From the NCBI GenBank assembly GCA_003242735.1, contig QGVH01000016.1, positions 26,637-90,636 on the forward strand: a stretch of DNA of 64,000 nucleotides, given 5' to 3'. Of the stretch, positions 1-9,880 are shown in pieces; position 1 is the first letter of the stretch, and every line of letters starts with the position of its first letter. The notes under the pieces are model-generated. The model was not told the DNA's origin, made no database searches, and saw nothing but the letters and a program-made list of their open reading frames with translations. The translations under genes were made by a program, and so were the position numbers. Origin of the DNA: a bacterium. Its GTDB lineage: Bacteria > Gemmatimonadota > Gemmatimonadetes > Longimicrobiales > RSA9.

Positions 1-37
1 CCCGGCGCAACGAGGCCTGTCGCGGCGAGCCCCGGGC

Positions 38-70
38 CCCGGCGGGCGCCGCGTGACGCCGCCCGCCGGG
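38..70 (-). terminator. GC-rich hairpin after the IDH operon
   Basis: Perfect 11-bp inverted repeat (38-48 with 60-70) around an 11-nt loop, about 30 nt beyond the stop codon of the isocitrate-dehydrogenase-like gene on the minus strand. There is no T-tract. In this GC-rich genome such stems recur just after stop codons, so I read it as an intrinsic-type terminator or 3' end stabiliser. Confidence 0.5.
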
Positions 71-99
71 ACGCGGGCGAGGCGGATGCGGCGCCCGCC

Positions 100-1113
100 T
101 CAGAGCGCCGCGATCACCGCGTCCGTGAACTCTTTCGTCGTCGCCGTCCCACCGAGGTCGCGTGTGAGCACGCGGCCCTCCCGGATGGTCGTCTCGAGGG
201 CGCGGCGGATGCGTGCCGCCACGTCGCCCTGGCCGATGTGCTCCAGCATCATGCAGCCGGCCAGCACCGTGGCGGTGGGGTTGGCGATCCCCTGGCCCGC
301 GATGTCCGGCGCGGAGCCGTGCACGGGCTCGAAGATCGCCGCGTGACGGCCGATGTTGGCGCCGGGGGCCAGGCCGAGTCCGCCGACGAGGCCGGCCATG
401 AGGTCGCTCAGGATGTCCCCGAACATGTTCTCCATCACCAGCACGTCGAACTGGTGAGGGTTCAGCACGAGGTGCATCGCGGTCGCGTCGATGATGCGGT
501 CCTCGAACTCGACGCGGCCGGCGTACTCCTCGGCGATCTTGCGGCCGACCTCGAGGAACAGGCCCTGGGTGAACTTCAGGATGTTGGCCTTGTGGGCCAG
601 CGTCACCTTCCTGCGCCCGTGCTTGAGCGCGTACTCGAAGGCGTAGCGGACGATGCGCTCGGCGCCGTAGCGGGTCACGATCATCACCGACTCGGCGGCG
701 GCCTTGGGGTCGTCGCCCATGCCGATGTAGTGCTCGACGCCGACGTAGAGCCCTTCCGTGTTCTCGCGGATCAGGACCAGGTCGATGTCCTCGTAGCGGC
801 CGCCGGGCACCAGGGTGCGCGCGGGGCGGACGTTGGCGTAGAGGTCGAACTCCTTGCGGAGCGCGACGTTGATCGAGCGGAACCCGGTGCCGACCGGCGT
901 GGTGAGCGGCCCCTTGAGGGCGACGCGGTTCTTCCGGATCGATTCGAGCGTGGCGTCCGGGAGCGGCGGCAGCGAGGCCTCGATGGCGGTGATCCCGGCG
1001 ATCTGGCGGTCCCATTCGATCGCGGCGCCGGCCGCATCGATGATGCGGACGGCGGCCTCGGTGACGTCCGGGCCGATCCCATCGCCGGGAATCAGCGTGA
1101 CGGTCTGTTTCAT
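100..1113 (-). CDS. NAD(P)-dependent isocitrate / isopropylmalate dehydrogenase family
   Basis: Beta-decarboxylating dehydrogenase of 337 aa, the usual length for the short NAD-type isocitrate dehydrogenases and LeuB. Seen in the sequence: an N-terminal LIPGDGIGP motif, the [18 protein letters not shown] segment typical of IDH rather than LeuB, RENTEGLY, the metal-binding stretch with [13 protein letters not shown], and the [12 protein letters not shown] cofactor motif. The expected reaction is isocitrate to 2-oxoglutarate plus CO2 in the TCA cycle. The ATG at 1113 was chosen because it begins the conserved [12 protein letters not shown], and it overlaps the TGA of the upstream lipoprotein by 4 nt (ATGA), which suggests translational coupling. 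A longer in-frame opening upstream is antisense-like and unsupported. Homoisocitrate or isopropylmalate dehydrogenase activity cannot be excluded; a citramalate/isopropylmalate-type synthase lies 27 kb away. Confidence 0.9.
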   Translation of the reverse strand: MKQTVTLIPGDGIGPDVTEAAVRIIDAAGAAIEWDRQIAGITAIEASLPPLPDATLESIRKNRVALKGPLTTPVGTGFRSINVALRKEFDLYANVRPARTLVPGGRYEDIDLVLIRENTEGLYVGVEHYIGMGDDPKAAAESVMIVTRYGAERIVRYAFEYALKHGRRKVTLAHKANILKFTQGLFLEVGRKIAEEYAGRVEFEDRIIDATAMHLVLNPHQFDVLVMENMFGDILSDLMAGLVGGLGLAPGANIGRHAAIFEPVHGSAPDIAGQGIANPTATVLAGCMMLEHIGQGDVAARIRRALETTIREGRVLTRDLGGTATTKEFTDAVIAAL

Positions 1114-1634
1114 CGTTGGTGTTCCGGGACGTAGGTCGGGTTGTAGCGATACTCGGTGTGCCGCTCGCCCCACTCGACCAGGTCTTCCAGCCGCGACGGC
1201 CGTCGCGTGCCCTCCTCGAGGGCGAGGCCGAGCAGGTTGATCGAGCGGCGCCACAGGATATCGCTCAGCGCGTCTCGCTTCAACGTCGCGCGCGCGACCT
1301 CGACGTCGCCGGGCGCGAGCGTGATGACGCGGACGGCGGCCACGCCCCCGTACGCCTCGAACAGGTCGCGGGTTCCCGGTGTGAAGAGATAGACGTAGGG
1401 TCCGACGCGGGCCCAGAGAGAGCCGCCGCGGCGGAGCTGGCTTTCGGGCTGGCGGATGCGGACTTCGACGACGTTCCCGCTCACCTCCACGCCGATCAGG
1501 CCGGCCGCGCCCTTGTAGTAAGCGGCGGCCTCCTCGGCCGTGGGGATGGGCGCCTCGCGCCGCAGGAGGTCGCACGCCGGGGCGAGCGCGGCGACGGCGA
1601 GGGCCGCGAGCCAGGCGGAGATCGAGCGACGCAT
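1110..1634 (-). CDS. Hypothetical lipoprotein
   Basis: Predicted 174-aa lipoprotein of unknown function. The N-terminus MRRSISAW is followed by a short Ala/Leu-rich hydrophobic stretch and a lipobox (APAC, Cys at about residue 21), so the mature protein should be membrane anchored. The C-terminal part describes scores such as a 'DLFEAYGG' loop and a closing [20 protein letters not shown] tail, with no recognised domain. It sits between another lipoprotein gene (8-nt gap) and the IDH-like gene (4-nt overlap), so all are probably one transcript. It may form an envelope pair with its neighbour; this is inference. Confidence 0.7.
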   Translation of the reverse strand: MRRSISAWLAALAVAALAPACDLLRREAPIPTAEEAAAYYKGAAGLIGVEVSGNVVEVRIRQPESQLRRGGSLWARVGPYVYLFTPGTRDLFEAYGGVAAVRVITLAPGDVEVARATLKRDALSDILWRRSINLLGLALEEGTRRPSRLEDLVEWGERHTEYRYNPTYVPEHQR

Positions 1635-1642
1635 GGGGCGCC

Positions 1643-2278
1643 TCACGGGAACAGGGCCCGGGCGAGGGCCTGTGCGGCGCTGGCGGCGGTGGCTTGGGCG
1701 CCGGCGGGGCCGGGCTCGCTCGCCACGACGCCGAACCAGTGCACCCGGCCGTCGGTGCAGTCGATGACGGTCGCCGCCAGCTCGAGCCGCCCGGGCTGGC
1801 CGTCCGGGCCGGGCCGGTACGCCGCCGATGTGGGGATCAGCGCGAAGCGCGCGTCGACCAGCGCGCCGAGGCGGACCAGGTCGCCGAAGAGCGGGTCGCC
1901 GACGCGTTGGACCTGCGCGTAGCGGAACACGGCGACGTCGAGGCTCGAGAGGTCGATGCCCAGACCGGGCGAGCGGGCAAGGACCTCCCGGAGCCGCTCC
2001 GGCAGGACCCAGCGCACGCCGGCGCCGCGCTCGGGCAGCCAGTAGGCCAGCTCGGCGTCCAGTTGCTCGCCCGCGGCGCCCCCGTCCACCGTGGGGAGCC
2101 GCGCGTAGCCGGCGTCCTGGAGCGGCAGGAGCATGACGGTCGCGCCGGAGAGGAAGGGCGGCGGCGGCGGTGCATCGGGCGTGGGCGGCGCCTGGCGCCG
2201 GCCGCCGCATGCGGCCAGCGCGGCGGCCGCGAGCGCCGCGACGAGCGGGCGAACCCAGCGCCGGCCCGCGCGCTCCAT
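1643..2278 (-). CDS. Hypothetical lipoprotein, possibly CsgG/LpoB-like fold
   Basis: Lipoprotein of 211 aa: basic N-terminus, hydrophobic Ala/Leu stretch, and lipobox LAAC with Cys at about residue 24, followed by a Pro-rich linker (PPTPDAPPPPPF). The remainder contains a segment reading VMLLPLQDAG and a later RFALIPTSAAY and LAATVIDCTDGRVHWFG. That alternation resembles CsgG/LpoB-like periplasmic domains, where such strands flank an exposed site, but I cannot place it in a family firmly. The ATG overlaps the stop of the enoyl-CoA hydratase gene by 1 nt. It is likely cotranscribed with the adjacent lipoprotein. Confidence 0.65.
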   Translation of the reverse strand: MERAGRRWVRPLVAALAAAALAACGGRRQAPPTPDAPPPPPFLSGATVMLLPLQDAGYARLPTVDGGAAGEQLDAELAYWLPERGAGVRWVLPERLREVLARSPGLGIDLSSLDVAVFRYAQVQRVGDPLFGDLVRLGALVDARFALIPTSAAYRPGPDGQPGRLELAATVIDCTDGRVHWFGVVASEPGPAGAQATAASAAQALARALFP

Positions 2279-3045
2279 CACCGGTTCCTCCACACCGCCT
2301 CCCTGCCTTCGCGGTACGCCCGCAGCCCCTCTTCCGCGTCCTGCAGCTCCATCAGGTCTCTCAGGTAGAGGTTCTGCACCTTGTACAGCGCCTCCTCGTA
2401 GGTCGAGTAGTAGGCCTCGTACTGCGCCCGCTTGGCGAGCTGGAGCACCGGTCCGCTGCTGCGCGTCAGCTCGGCGAGGAAGCCCTGCAGCCCGGCCTCG
2501 AACTCGGCGGGCGGGAACAGCCGGTTGATCAACCCGTACCGCTCCAGCTCCGCGGCGGGAATGTCGTTGCCCGTGAGAATCCACTCCATCGCGCGCCGTC
2601 GCGGCGTCACCCGCGGCAGGATGATGCACGCAATCGGCGGGAAGATGCCGTGCCGGACCTCCGGCAGCGCGAAACGCGCGTCCGTCGCGGCCACGATGAG
2701 GTTGCAGCCGAGCGCCAGCTCGAAACCGCCGCCCACCGCGTTGCCCTCGATCGCCGCGATCGAGACGACGTCCATCATCCGCAGCGTCTCGAATACGCGG
2801 CTGTAGACCTGGACCAGGCGCTGCAGCCGGTTCTTCACGTGCTCACGGAGGTCCAACCCCTCGCAGAAGTTGCCCCCTGCTCCTCGCAGCACCAGCACCT
2901 CGACGGCCGCGTCGTTGCGGATCCGCAGGAGCGCATCCGCGATCTCCTCGATCATGTCGATGTCCAGGAGGTTCCGCGGAGGCCGGTGCAACGTCATCGT
3001 TGCCACGGGGTGCCGGATCTCGATCTTCAGGTTCCGGTAGTCCAT
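2278..3045 (-). CDS. Enoyl-CoA hydratase/isomerase family protein
   Basis: Crotonase-superfamily protein, 255 aa from the ATG at 3045. It carries the crotonase features: an early HRPPRNLLD substrate loop, a GAGGNFCEGLDL segment forming half of the oxyanion hole, and IEGNAVGGGFELALGCNLIVA forming the second. After that hole the family usually continues to the catalytic Glu pair, here FALPEVRHGIFPP. It would act on acyl-CoA esters in fatty-acid or aromatic degradation; the substrate is unknown. A further 28 codons are open upstream, but MDYRNLKIEIRHPVATMTLHRP matches where this family starts. It lies 106 nt downstream of an SDR reductase on the same strand, which would suit a beta-oxidation pair. 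Confidence 0.85.
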   Translation of the reverse strand: MDYRNLKIEIRHPVATMTLHRPPRNLLDIDMIEEIADALLRIRNDAAVEVLVLRGAGGNFCEGLDLREHVKNRLQRLVQVYSRVFETLRMMDVVSIAAIEGNAVGGGFELALGCNLIVAATDARFALPEVRHGIFPPIACIILPRVTPRRRAMEWILTGNDIPAAELERYGLINRLFPPAEFEAGLQGFLAELTRSSGPVLQLAKRAQYEAYYSTYEEALYKVQNLYLRDLMELQDAEEGLRAYREGREAVWRNR

Positions 3046-3151
3046 GGGTCCACCACGCGGTCGAAGGTCGCTGCGATGACGCCGCCGGCCGTGCGCCCCC
3101 GCGGCGGCCAGGCCTTCGCGGGCGCGCACGCGGCGTCCGGTTGTCCAACGG

Positions 3152-4051
3152 CTAGAGGAGGTGCCCCCCGTCGACCGGGATGACGGCGCCGGTGATGTGG
3201 CGGGCCATCTCGGAGCAGAGGAAGACCACCACGTGGGCGACGTCCTGGGGGTCGCCGAGGCGACCGAGCACGCTCTTCTCGCGGGCGCGGTCCAGCACCT
3301 CGGCGGGGACCGCCTCGGTGAGCCGCGTCGTCCGGATGTAGCCCGGCGCGACGGCGTTCACGTTGATGTTCGATGGCCCCAGCTCCACGGCGGCGGACCG
3401 CGTCAGGGCCAGCAGCCCCGCCTTCGAGGCCGAATAATTGGCCAGGCCGAACTCGCTGCGGATGCCGTGGATGGAGCTGACGTTGACGATCTTGCCGTAC
3501 TGCTGCGCACGGAACAGTGGCGTGACCGCACGGATCATGTTGAACGCGCCGGTCAGGTTCGTGTCGATGACCTCGCGCCACTGCTCATCGGTCATCCGCC
3601 ACAGCGCGCGGTCCCGGGCGATCCCGGCGTTGTTCACCAGGATGTGCAGCGCCCCGAAGCACTCCCGTGCCTCGCGCACGAACCGTTCCACGGCGCGCGG
3701 ATCCCGCACGTCACACTCGGCGCAGAGGACCTGGACCTCGAGCTGCCGCAGCTCGTTGGCCGTCCGCTCCGCCTCTGACGCCATGCGGCCGTCGCCGTCG
3801 TCGATGTAGTTGAAGGCGACGTGCACGCCGTTCTGCGCCAGCTCCAGCGCGATGGCGCGGCCGATGCCCGACGCCCCACCCGTGACGATCGCGCCCAGAC
3901 CGCGCAGGTCGCTGTAGACGCCCGCCGGCTGCGGCTGCGTCTCCCCGACGACCTCGACCAGCAGTTGTTCCAGCGCCTCGTCCACCACCTGGCCCGGTTG
4001 CTGCCCGGCGGCGACCGGCGCGTGCGAACCTCGCGGCCAGCGCGCGCTCAC
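3152..4051 (-). CDS. SDR family oxidoreductase (FabG-like)
   Basis: Short-chain dehydrogenase/reductase with a Rossmann motif TGGASGIGRA, the NNAG motif (LVNNAGIAR), catalytic Ser in VNVSSIHG, the YSASK pair (Tyr and Lys four apart), and the C-terminal PVDGG typical of FabG/3-oxoacyl-ACP reductases. The likely reaction is NADPH-dependent reduction of a 3-oxoacyl or hydroxyacyl substrate. From the GTG at 4051 the protein is 299 aa, with about 46 residues before the Rossmann fold, longer than usual. A GTG at 3988 would remove half of this extension. Neither start has a strong Shine-Dalgarno, so the N-terminus is uncertain. It lies between phoU and the enoyl-CoA hydratase gene, all on the minus strand. 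Confidence 0.85.
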   Translation of the reverse strand: MSARWPRGSHAPVAAGQQPGQVVDEALEQLLVEVVGETQPQPAGVYSDLRGLGAIVTGGASGIGRAIALELAQNGVHVAFNYIDDGDGRMASEAERTANELRQLEVQVLCAECDVRDPRAVERFVREARECFGALHILVNNAGIARDRALWRMTDEQWREVIDTNLTGAFNMIRAVTPLFRAQQYGKIVNVSSIHGIRSEFGLANYSASKAGLLALTRSAAVELGPSNINVNAVAPGYIRTTRLTEAVPAEVLDRAREKSVLGRLGDPQDVAHVVVFLCSEMARHITGAVIPVDGGHLL

Positions 4052-4221
4052 CGACCGCTCGCTGCAAGCATCAGCGCGTCCCCATCACGGGATGCGTCGC
4101 GCCGGCGCCGGGCAATGGATCGAACGGCGGACAATGGGGGCGGCGAGGGGCCGCTGTCAAGCAGCAGGGCCACGCTCACCGCCGCGTGTCGCCGTCGAAG
4201 CAGGGCATCACCGCCCGGCGG

Positions 4222-4902
4222 CTACTCGGCCGCACGCCGCGCCTCCGCGTGATGCTTGATCGTCCTGCCCTCCACCAGGTACACCACCTCTTCCGCGATG
4301 TTGGTCGCGAGATCCGCGATGCGCTCGAGGTTGCCGGACACGATGTAGAGGTCCATGCCGGTGCTGATGCGACGGGGATCCTCCATCATGTGCGTGAGCA
4401 GGATGCGGAAGACGTTCTGGTGCAGCTCGTCCACACGATCGTCGCGGCGCAGGACGTCACGGGCGAGCACGGCATCGCCGCGGACGAACGCGTCCAGCGC
4501 ATCCCCCAGCATCCGGTTCGCCACCCGGACCATCTCCTCCATCTCCGGAAGCGGAGGCAGCGGCGCCGTGCCGAGCATGTATTCGACGGCCTCGGCGATG
4601 TTCACGGCGTGGTCGCCGATGCGCTCCAGGTCGGTCGTGATGCTGAGCGCGGTGGTGATCAGCCGGAGGTCCCGCGCCATGGGCTGCTGGAGGGCCAGGA
4701 GCTGGATCGCCGCCTCGTCGAGCTCCAGCTCCCGCTCGTTGATCTCCTCATCCATCTCGATCACCCGCTGCGCCTTGGCCCGGTCCCGCTCGAGCAGGGC
4801 CTCGACGGCGAGACGGACGGCCTCCTCGACCTGGCCGGCCATCGCGACGAGTCGGGACTTGAGCTGGTCCAGCTCCTCCTGGAAGTGCCGCTGGGGGCTC
4901 AC
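4222..4902 (-). CDS. phoU: Phosphate uptake regulator PhoU
   Basis: PhoU of 226 aa, the normal size, made of two three-helix repeats. The metal-binding signatures of both halves are visible: [12 protein letters not shown] near residue 93 and [15 protein letters not shown] near residue 192. It links the PstSCAB transporter to PhoR and holds the Pho response off when phosphate is plentiful. Translation starts at a GTG whose GTGA overlaps the pstB stop codon, so the two are translationally coupled. It is the last gene of the porin-pstSCAB-phoU operon. Confidence 0.95.
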   Translation of the reverse strand: MSPQRHFQEELDQLKSRLVAMAGQVEEAVRLAVEALLERDRAKAQRVIEMDEEINERELELDEAAIQLLALQQPMARDLRLITTALSITTDLERIGDHAVNIAEAVEYMLGTAPLPPLPEMEEMVRVANRMLGDALDAFVRGDAVLARDVLRRDDRVDELHQNVFRILLTHMMEDPRRISTGMDLYIVSGNLERIADLATNIAEEVVYLVEGRTIKHHAEARRAAE

Positions 4903-5675
4903 CCGAACCTCCCGGTGATGTACGCCTCGGTGCGCTCCTCGCGCGGGTTGGTGAACAGCTCCTCCGTCGGCCCGTACTCCACCACCTCACCCATGTAGAG
5001 GAACGCCGTGTAGTCCGAGATCCGCGCCGCCTGCTGCATGTTGTGGGTCACGATCACGACGGTGTAGCGCTGCTTCAGCTCGTAGATCAGGTCCTCGATC
5101 TTCTGCGTGGCGATCGGGTCCAGCGCGGAGGCGGGCTCGTCCATGAGCAGGATCTCCGGCTCCACGGCCAGCGCCCGGGCAATGCAGAGGCGCTGCTGCT
5201 GGCCGCCGGAGAGGGTGAGCGCGCTCTCGTGCAGCCGGTCGGCGACCTCGTCCCACAGCGCGGCGGCGCGCAGCGATCGCTCCACCAGCTCGTCCAGGTC
5301 GCCGCGGAAGCCATTGATGCGCGGGCCGAAGGCCACGTTGTCGTAGATGGACTTGGGGAACGGATTCGGCTTCTGGAAGACCATGCCGATGCGGCGCCGG
5401 ACCTCGACGGGGTCAACGTCCGGCCCGTACAGGTTCACGTCGTGGAACAGCACCTCGCCCTCGACCCGCGCCGTGGGCACCAGGTCGTTCATGCGGTTCA
5501 GGCAGCGGAGCAGCGTGCTCTTCCCGCATCCGGAGGGGCCGATGAACGCGACGACGCGTCGCGCCGGGATCCGGATCGAGACGTTCCGCACGGCCTGCGC
5601 CTTGCCGTAGAACACGCTCAGCCGCCGCGTCTCGAGCGCGGCCTCGCCGGGCGGGATGATGACCGAGCCAGCCAT
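4899..5675 (-). CDS. pstB: Phosphate ABC transporter ATP-binding protein PstB
   Basis: ATPase of the high-affinity phosphate importer, 258 aa. Walker A GPSGCGKS at residues 46-53, Q-loop in [16 protein letters not shown] (a PstB-specific stretch), ABC signature LSGGQ at 155-159, and Walker B ILLMDEP at 175-181, followed by the SALDPIAT loop and the switch His in VTHNMQQA. It works at the cytoplasmic face of PstA/PstC. The ATG at 5675 lies 2 nt beyond the pstA stop. Longer in-frame sequence upstream belongs to the pstA region in another frame. Confidence 0.96.
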   Translation of the reverse strand: MAGSVIIPPGEAALETRRLSVFYGKAQAVRNVSIRIPARRVVAFIGPSGCGKSTLLRCLNRMNDLVPTARVEGEVLFHDVNLYGPDVDPVEVRRRIGMVFQKPNPFPKSIYDNVAFGPRINGFRGDLDELVERSLRAAALWDEVADRLHESALTLSGGQQQRLCIARALAVEPEILLMDEPASALDPIATQKIEDLIYELKQRYTVVIVTHNMQQAARISDYTAFLYMGEVVEYGPTEELFTNPREERTEAYITGRFG

Positions 5676-5677
5676 GG

Positions 5678-6559
5678 TCACAGCCTGCGCGCGTACTTGT
5701 TGCGGAGCAGGATCGCCACGGCATTGAGAGCGAGCAGCACTGCGAGCAGCACGATGCTGCCGGCGGCAGCCAGGCGCTGGAACTCGGGCTGCGGCCGTGC
5801 GATCCAGTTGAAGACCTGGACGGGGATGACCGTGAAGCCGTCCAGCGGGCTGTTCGGTATGTACGGCACGAACGCCAGCGCCCCAATGAGGAGGAGCGGC
5901 GCGGCTTCGCCGATGGCGCGCGAGAGGGCGAGGATCGTCCCGGTCAGGATGCCCGGCAGAGCGAGCGGCAGAACGTGGTGCCACACGGTCTGCCAGCGCG
6001 TCGCGCCGAGGGCGTACGAACCCAGCCGGATCGAAGCGGGCACGGCGCGGATCGCCTCCTCGGCGGCAATGACGATCATCGGGAGGATGAGCAGCGCGAG
6101 CGTCAGCGCGGCGGCCAACACGCTGCGGCCCAGCGCCATGGCGCGCACGAACACCGCGAGCCCCAGGATGCCGTAGACGATGGCGGGCACACCCGCGAGG
6201 TTCGCGATGTTCGTCCGGATCAGCGTGGTGATGCGGTTGCGCGGCGCGTACTCCACCAGCCAGATCGCGGTGGCGACGCCGAGCGGGAACGAGATCACCG
6301 CCGTGAGCACGACCACCCACAGCGAGCCGACCAGCGCCGGCCAGATCCCTGCCCGGGACGCGGAGCGCGACGGGTAGGAACGGACGAACTCCCAGGTCAG
6401 CACACCCGCGCCGTCCCGCCACAGGTCCACGAGCAGGATGGCGAGGAAGACGAGGCCGAGGACGGTCGCGGCGAAGCACGCCGCGGCGAACAGAGCGCCG
6501 AGCACCCGGCGCCGGACGCGACGGAGCTGAAAACGCGGAGCGTGCGGCTCGACGCTCAT
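5678..6559 (-). CDS. pstA: Phosphate ABC transporter permease PstA
   Basis: Inner-membrane permease with about six membrane segments and the EAA-like loop [24 protein letters not shown] that contacts PstB. Conserved features also include [15 protein letters not shown] and [18 protein letters not shown] chose the ATG at 6559 (293 aa, [10 protein letters not shown]), which has a strong GGGGGAG Shine-Dalgarno 7 nt upstream. An ATG at 6634 is a real alternative: it overlaps the pstC stop as ATGA and also has a GGGAGGG site, and would add 25 basic residues. With PstC it forms the transmembrane channel. Confidence 0.93.
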   Translation of the reverse strand: MSVEPHAPRFQLRRVRRRVLGALFAAACFAATVLGLVFLAILLVDLWRDGAGVLTWEFVRSYPSRSASRAGIWPALVGSLWVVVLTAVISFPLGVATAIWLVEYAPRNRITTLIRTNIANLAGVPAIVYGILGLAVFVRAMALGRSVLAAALTLALLILPMIVIAAEEAIRAVPASIRLGSYALGATRWQTVWHHVLPLALPGILTGTILALSRAIGEAAPLLLIGALAFVPYIPNSPLDGFTVIPVQVFNWIARPQPEFQRLAAAGSIVLLAVLLALNAVAILLRNKYARRL

Positions 6560-6630
6560 GCCAGCGCTCCCCCGCCACCCAGGCCCGCAACGCCGGTGCC
6601 CAACGCGCGCCCAAACGCGCGGCCTCCTCC

Positions 6631-7617
6631 TCATTCGTATCCCTCCCTGAACCGGCGCACCACCACCGTGCTCGCGATGTTCATGAGCAGCGTGACCGCG
6701 AACAGGGCCAGCCCCACCGCGAAGATGGTGCGGTACTCGATGGTGCCGAACGGCGCCTCGCCCAGGCCGACCTGTGCGATGTATGCGGTCATGGTCTGAA
6801 CGCTCTCGAGCGGGTTCAACGTCAGGTTGGGCGTGGCGCCGGCGGCGATGGTCACGATCATGGTCTCGCCGATCGCTCGGGAGAGCGCGAGGATGAACGC
6901 GGCGCTGATCCCGGACAGCGCCGCGGGCACGACGGTGCGCGTCGCGACCTCCAGCCTGGTGGCGCCCAGGGCGTACGCCGCTTCCCGCAGTGAGTTCGGG
7001 ACCGCGCTCATGGCGTCCTCGGCGAGCGAGGCGACCGTCGGGATGATCATGATGCCGATGACGATGCTCGCGCTCGCGGCGTTGAAAACGTGCGTCTGCG
7101 GCCAGACCGCGCGCAGCATCGGCGTGACGAACGTGAGCGCGAAGTAGCCGTAGACGACGGTCGGGATGCCGGCGAGCACCTCCAGCGACGGCTTGAGGAT
7201 CCGGCGCACCCGCGGACTGGCGTACTCGCTGAGGTAGATCGCGCTGGCGAGCCCGACCGGCAACGCGACCAGCGCGGCGCCGAACGCCACGAGCACGGAC
7301 CCGGCGAGCAGCGGCAGCACGCCGAAGTGCTGCGGCCGGAACAGCGGCGTCCAGCGCGTGCCGGTGAGGAACTCCAGGGGCGAGACCTCGGCGAAGAACG
7401 CCGCGGCCTCGATCACGAGGACGGCGACGATGCCGACGGTCGTCAGGATCGAGACGACGCTGCAGAGGAAGAGCGCGGCTCCGATCAGCCGCTCTCGGAG
7501 GTCGCGGCGCGCTGGGCCTCGGTGGAGCAGCGCGAGCGCCCCGGATCGGACGCCCCGGACCGGCGCGACGCCGAGCGCGGCCACCGGCGTCTGCGTCACG
7601 TCGTCGTCACGTTCCAC
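6631..7617 (-). CDS. pstC: Phosphate ABC transporter permease PstC
   Basis: PstC permease of 328 aa. The first transmembrane segment lies near residue 45, after a hydrophilic N-terminus; then come [31 protein letters not shown] motifs and the PstB-binding loop [25 protein letters not shown]. The start is a GTG that overlaps the last codons of pstS by 11 nt. It partners PstA in the inner membrane. Confidence 0.94.
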   Translation of the reverse strand: MERDDDVTQTPVAALGVAPVRGVRSGALALLHRGPARRDLRERLIGAALFLCSVVSILTTVGIVAVLVIEAAAFFAEVSPLEFLTGTRWTPLFRPQHFGVLPLLAGSVLVAFGAALVALPVGLASAIYLSEYASPRVRRILKPSLEVLAGIPTVVYGYFALTFVTPMLRAVWPQTHVFNAASASIVIGIMIIPTVASLAEDAMSAVPNSLREAAYALGATRLEVATRTVVPAALSGISAAFILALSRAIGETMIVTIAAGATPNLTLNPLESVQTMTAYIAQVGLGEAPFGTIEYRTIFAVGLALFAVTLLMNIASTVVVRRFREGYE

Positions 7618-8578
7618 GACCAGACGCCTCCGCGATCCTGCGCGTGTTGGCCTCGTAGTCCGCTTCGCTCAGCGGCACGTAACCGACCTCGCGGGCCAGC
7701 TCCGGCGCGACGTCCATGTAGAAGCGCACGAAGTCGGCGACGGTTCGCCGGGCGAGCGACTCGCGGTTGACGTAGATGAAGAGCGGACGCGAGAGCGGGT
7801 CGTACGTGCCGCGGCGGATCGTCTCCGGCGTGGGCGCGACGCAGCCGCTCCCGCCGTCCACGGCCACCAGCTTCACGCGGTCCCGGTTCGCCTCGTAGTA
7901 CGCGTAGCCGAAATAGCCGAGCGCGCCGCGATCACCCGCGACCCCCGTGACGAGGACGTTGTCGTCCTCGCTCACCGTGTACTCCCACCGGCTGGCGCCC
8001 GGCTCGCCCACGACGGCCTCGGTGAAGTCGTCGAACGTGCCGGAGTCCGGACCCGGGCCGTAGAGACGCAACGGCTCGTCCGGGAAGCCTTCCCGCACCT
8101 CTGCCCAGCTCTCCACCGTGCTGCCGGGTTCCCAGATGCGGCGGAGCTCCTCCACCGTCAGGCAGTCCACCCACGTGTTGTCCGGATGCACGACGATGGA
8201 GATGCCGTCGTAGGCGACCGGCAGCTCGAGGAACCGGACGTCGTTGACGATGCACTCGTCGCGCTCCGCATCCTTGATGGGCCGCGACGCGTTGTTGATG
8301 TCCGTCTCACCCGCGCAGAAACGCTCGAAGCCGCCGCCGGTGCCGGACAGGCCGACCGTGACCTGCACCGCCGCGCCCTGGGCGATCCCGAACTCCTCGG
8401 CCACCGCCTCCGTCAGCGGGTACACGGTGCTCGACCCATCGATCAGGACCCTCCCTTCTCCGCCCCCCGGCCCGCGTTCGCCGCACGCCGCGGCGAACAG
8501 GGCGAGGACGAGGATGGCGGCGAGTCCGGAATGAGCCCCCCGTGCGAGGGAGTGTCGCTGGTCGTCGTCACGCATCAT
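7607..8578 (-). CDS. pstS: Phosphate-binding lipoprotein PstS
   Basis: Phosphate-binding protein, 323 aa, with a hydrophobic signal ending in a lipobox (FAAAC), so it is probably tethered to the outer face of the inner membrane. Phosphate ligands of the PstS/SphX fold are recognisable in [17 protein letters not shown] near the mature N-terminus, [10 protein letters not shown] and the [12 protein letters not shown] loop. The length and the direct adjacency to pstC support the call. Two tandem ATG codons begin the gene; I used the first. Only 52 nt separate it from the porin gene upstream, so both should be on one transcript driven from the region near 9.8 kb. Confidence 0.94.
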   Translation of the reverse strand: MMRDDDQRHSLARGAHSGLAAILVLALFAAACGERGPGGGEGRVLIDGSSTVYPLTEAVAEEFGIAQGAAVQVTVGLSGTGGGFERFCAGETDINNASRPIKDAERDECIVNDVRFLELPVAYDGISIVVHPDNTWVDCLTVEELRRIWEPGSTVESWAEVREGFPDEPLRLYGPGPDSGTFDDFTEAVVGEPGASRWEYTVSEDDNVLVTGVAGDRGALGYFGYAYYEANRDRVKLVAVDGGSGCVAPTPETIRRGTYDPLSRPLFIYVNRESLARRTVADFVRFYMDVAPELAREVGYVPLSEADYEANTRRIAEASGRGT

Positions 8579-8630
8579 CGTTCTCGGTCCCGTGCTCGGG
8601 CCGCCCGCATCCGCGGGCAGGCCGTTCAGA

Positions 8631-9764
8631 TCAGAAGTAGACCTGCGCCTGCGCGCGCAACGCGTGCTGCGCGTCGGCGCCGCGCCCACGCGGCACGTAG
8701 GCATCCCAGTTGACCGACAGCTTGTTGCGGCGGAAGAGGTAGACGTTGACGCCGGGGGTGACGAGCCAGCCGTCGTCGTCCGAGACGCTGGACGGGTTTC
8801 CGTAGCTGAGACGGAAGATGGGCTCGATGCCCTCGACGCGGCGGCCGTGGAGCTGGAAGAACGACGCCAGCCAGACCTGCGCGCCCCAGAGCCGCTCGCC
8901 ATCCACCAGGTTCTCGCCGAGCACTGCCTCGCCCAGGACGTGCAGGCCGGGCCGGAAGAAGTCGCCCCACTCGCCGTCCAGCGAGACGGCCACGCCCTCC
9001 AGCTCACGGCGCGCGCCGGCGAGCGTTCGACCGCGCGTCTCCCGGTAGCTGCCCGCGAGGCCGAGGCGCGCAGGCGCGCCGGCGAACCGGTACTGGATGC
9101 GGCCGGCCGCCGACGTGCCGTCGTTGTCGTCCAGCGCGTCCTTGCCGCTGCCGTTGAACACGCCGACCGCGTAGCCCCAACGGCCTCGCTCGCCGTGCAG
9201 CGCGACGCCGATCTCCCGGCCGACGTATCCCAGTGCATCCAGCATCTCCTGCTCCTCGCCCAACACCGCGGCGCCGCCGAGCACGGCGAGCGGCACGCCC
9301 TCCCGCACCAGCGCGCGATCCAGCCCGCGGATCCGCACGCCCCGCTCGATCGGCAGGATGAGCGACGAGCTGGTGAGGAACAGCAGGCTGAACGGCTTCT
9401 TGAACTGGCCGACCCGGAGCTGCACGGCCTCGTCGAACTCCAGGTTCAGCCAGGCGTCCGCGAGGTCCAGCTCGCCCAACGCGAAGTCCGGCTGGATGCG
9501 GGCGGTGATCCAGCCCGCGATCGCCGCCTCCACACTCACCCGGACCCGGCGCGTCTCGAACGTGGACGCGGCGATGTCGTCGTCCGGGTCGATGAGGGGA
9601 AAGACGTCCTCCTCATCGACGCTCGTGGTGTTGAACTGGACCTGCGCGTGTCCGCCCATCCGGACGCGCACGGGATCCGGCGCTGCCTGCGCGGAGGCCG
9701 CAGAGGTGCAGATCGTGAGCGCGAGAGCGAGGGAGCCCAGCAGCCCTCCCGCGAAGCGGTCCAT
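8631..9764 (-). CDS. OprP/OprO-type phosphate-selective porin
   Basis: Outer-membrane porin of the OprO/OprP family, 377 aa with a cleavable signal peptide (cleavage near ASAQA). The sequence alternates short amphipathic strands, contains WITARIQPDFALGELDLADAW-type segments and the diagnostic LRVGQFKKPFSLL motif near residue 135, and ends in a C-terminal aromatic residue (QVYF). OprP-type channels pass phosphate or polyphosphate under starvation. As first gene of the porin-pstSCAB-phoU operon it would supply substrate to PstS. The upstream gap carries a PHO-box-like array. Confidence 0.87.
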   Translation of the reverse strand: MDRFAGGLLGSLALALTICTSAASAQAAPDPVRVRMGGHAQVQFNTTSVDEEDVFPLIDPDDDIAASTFETRRVRVSVEAAIAGWITARIQPDFALGELDLADAWLNLEFDEAVQLRVGQFKKPFSLLFLTSSSLILPIERGVRIRGLDRALVREGVPLAVLGGAAVLGEEQEMLDALGYVGREIGVALHGERGRWGYAVGVFNGSGKDALDDNDGTSAAGRIQYRFAGAPARLGLAGSYRETRGRTLAGARRELEGVAVSLDGEWGDFFRPGLHVLGEAVLGENLVDGERLWGAQVWLASFFQLHGRRVEGIEPIFRLSYGNPSSVSDDDGWLVTPGVNVYLFRRNKLSVNWDAYVPRGRGADAQHALRAQAQVYF

Positions 9765-9854
9765 GCGCGACTCCCGTCGTCGGGAACGTGACCCGCAACG
9801 TCACGAGGCGCTCGGAGGATCGCACCGGAGCGTCACGGCGGCGATCACGCCGAC

Positions 9855-9870
9855 GTAACGGGTGTGTAAC
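9855..9870 (-). promoter_or_regulatory. Candidate PHO box upstream of the porin-pst operon
   Basis: On the minus strand two GTTAC elements occur exactly 11 nt apart (plus-strand GTAAC at 9855 and 9866), with a weaker copy one further turn on (ATCAC at 9844). PhoB binds direct repeats with an 11-nt period. The site lies about 90-105 nt upstream of the porin ATG. The same spacing recurs before phoB and the TonB receptor gene. Confidence 0.55.
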
Positions 9871-9880
9871 GGCCGGGACC

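Noticed and set aside
6560..6634. Extended N-terminus for PstA from ATG 6634
   Set aside because: Retained only as an alternative start: the overlap and Shine-Dalgarno are good, but the added residues are Arg/Trp-rich and unlike PstA.
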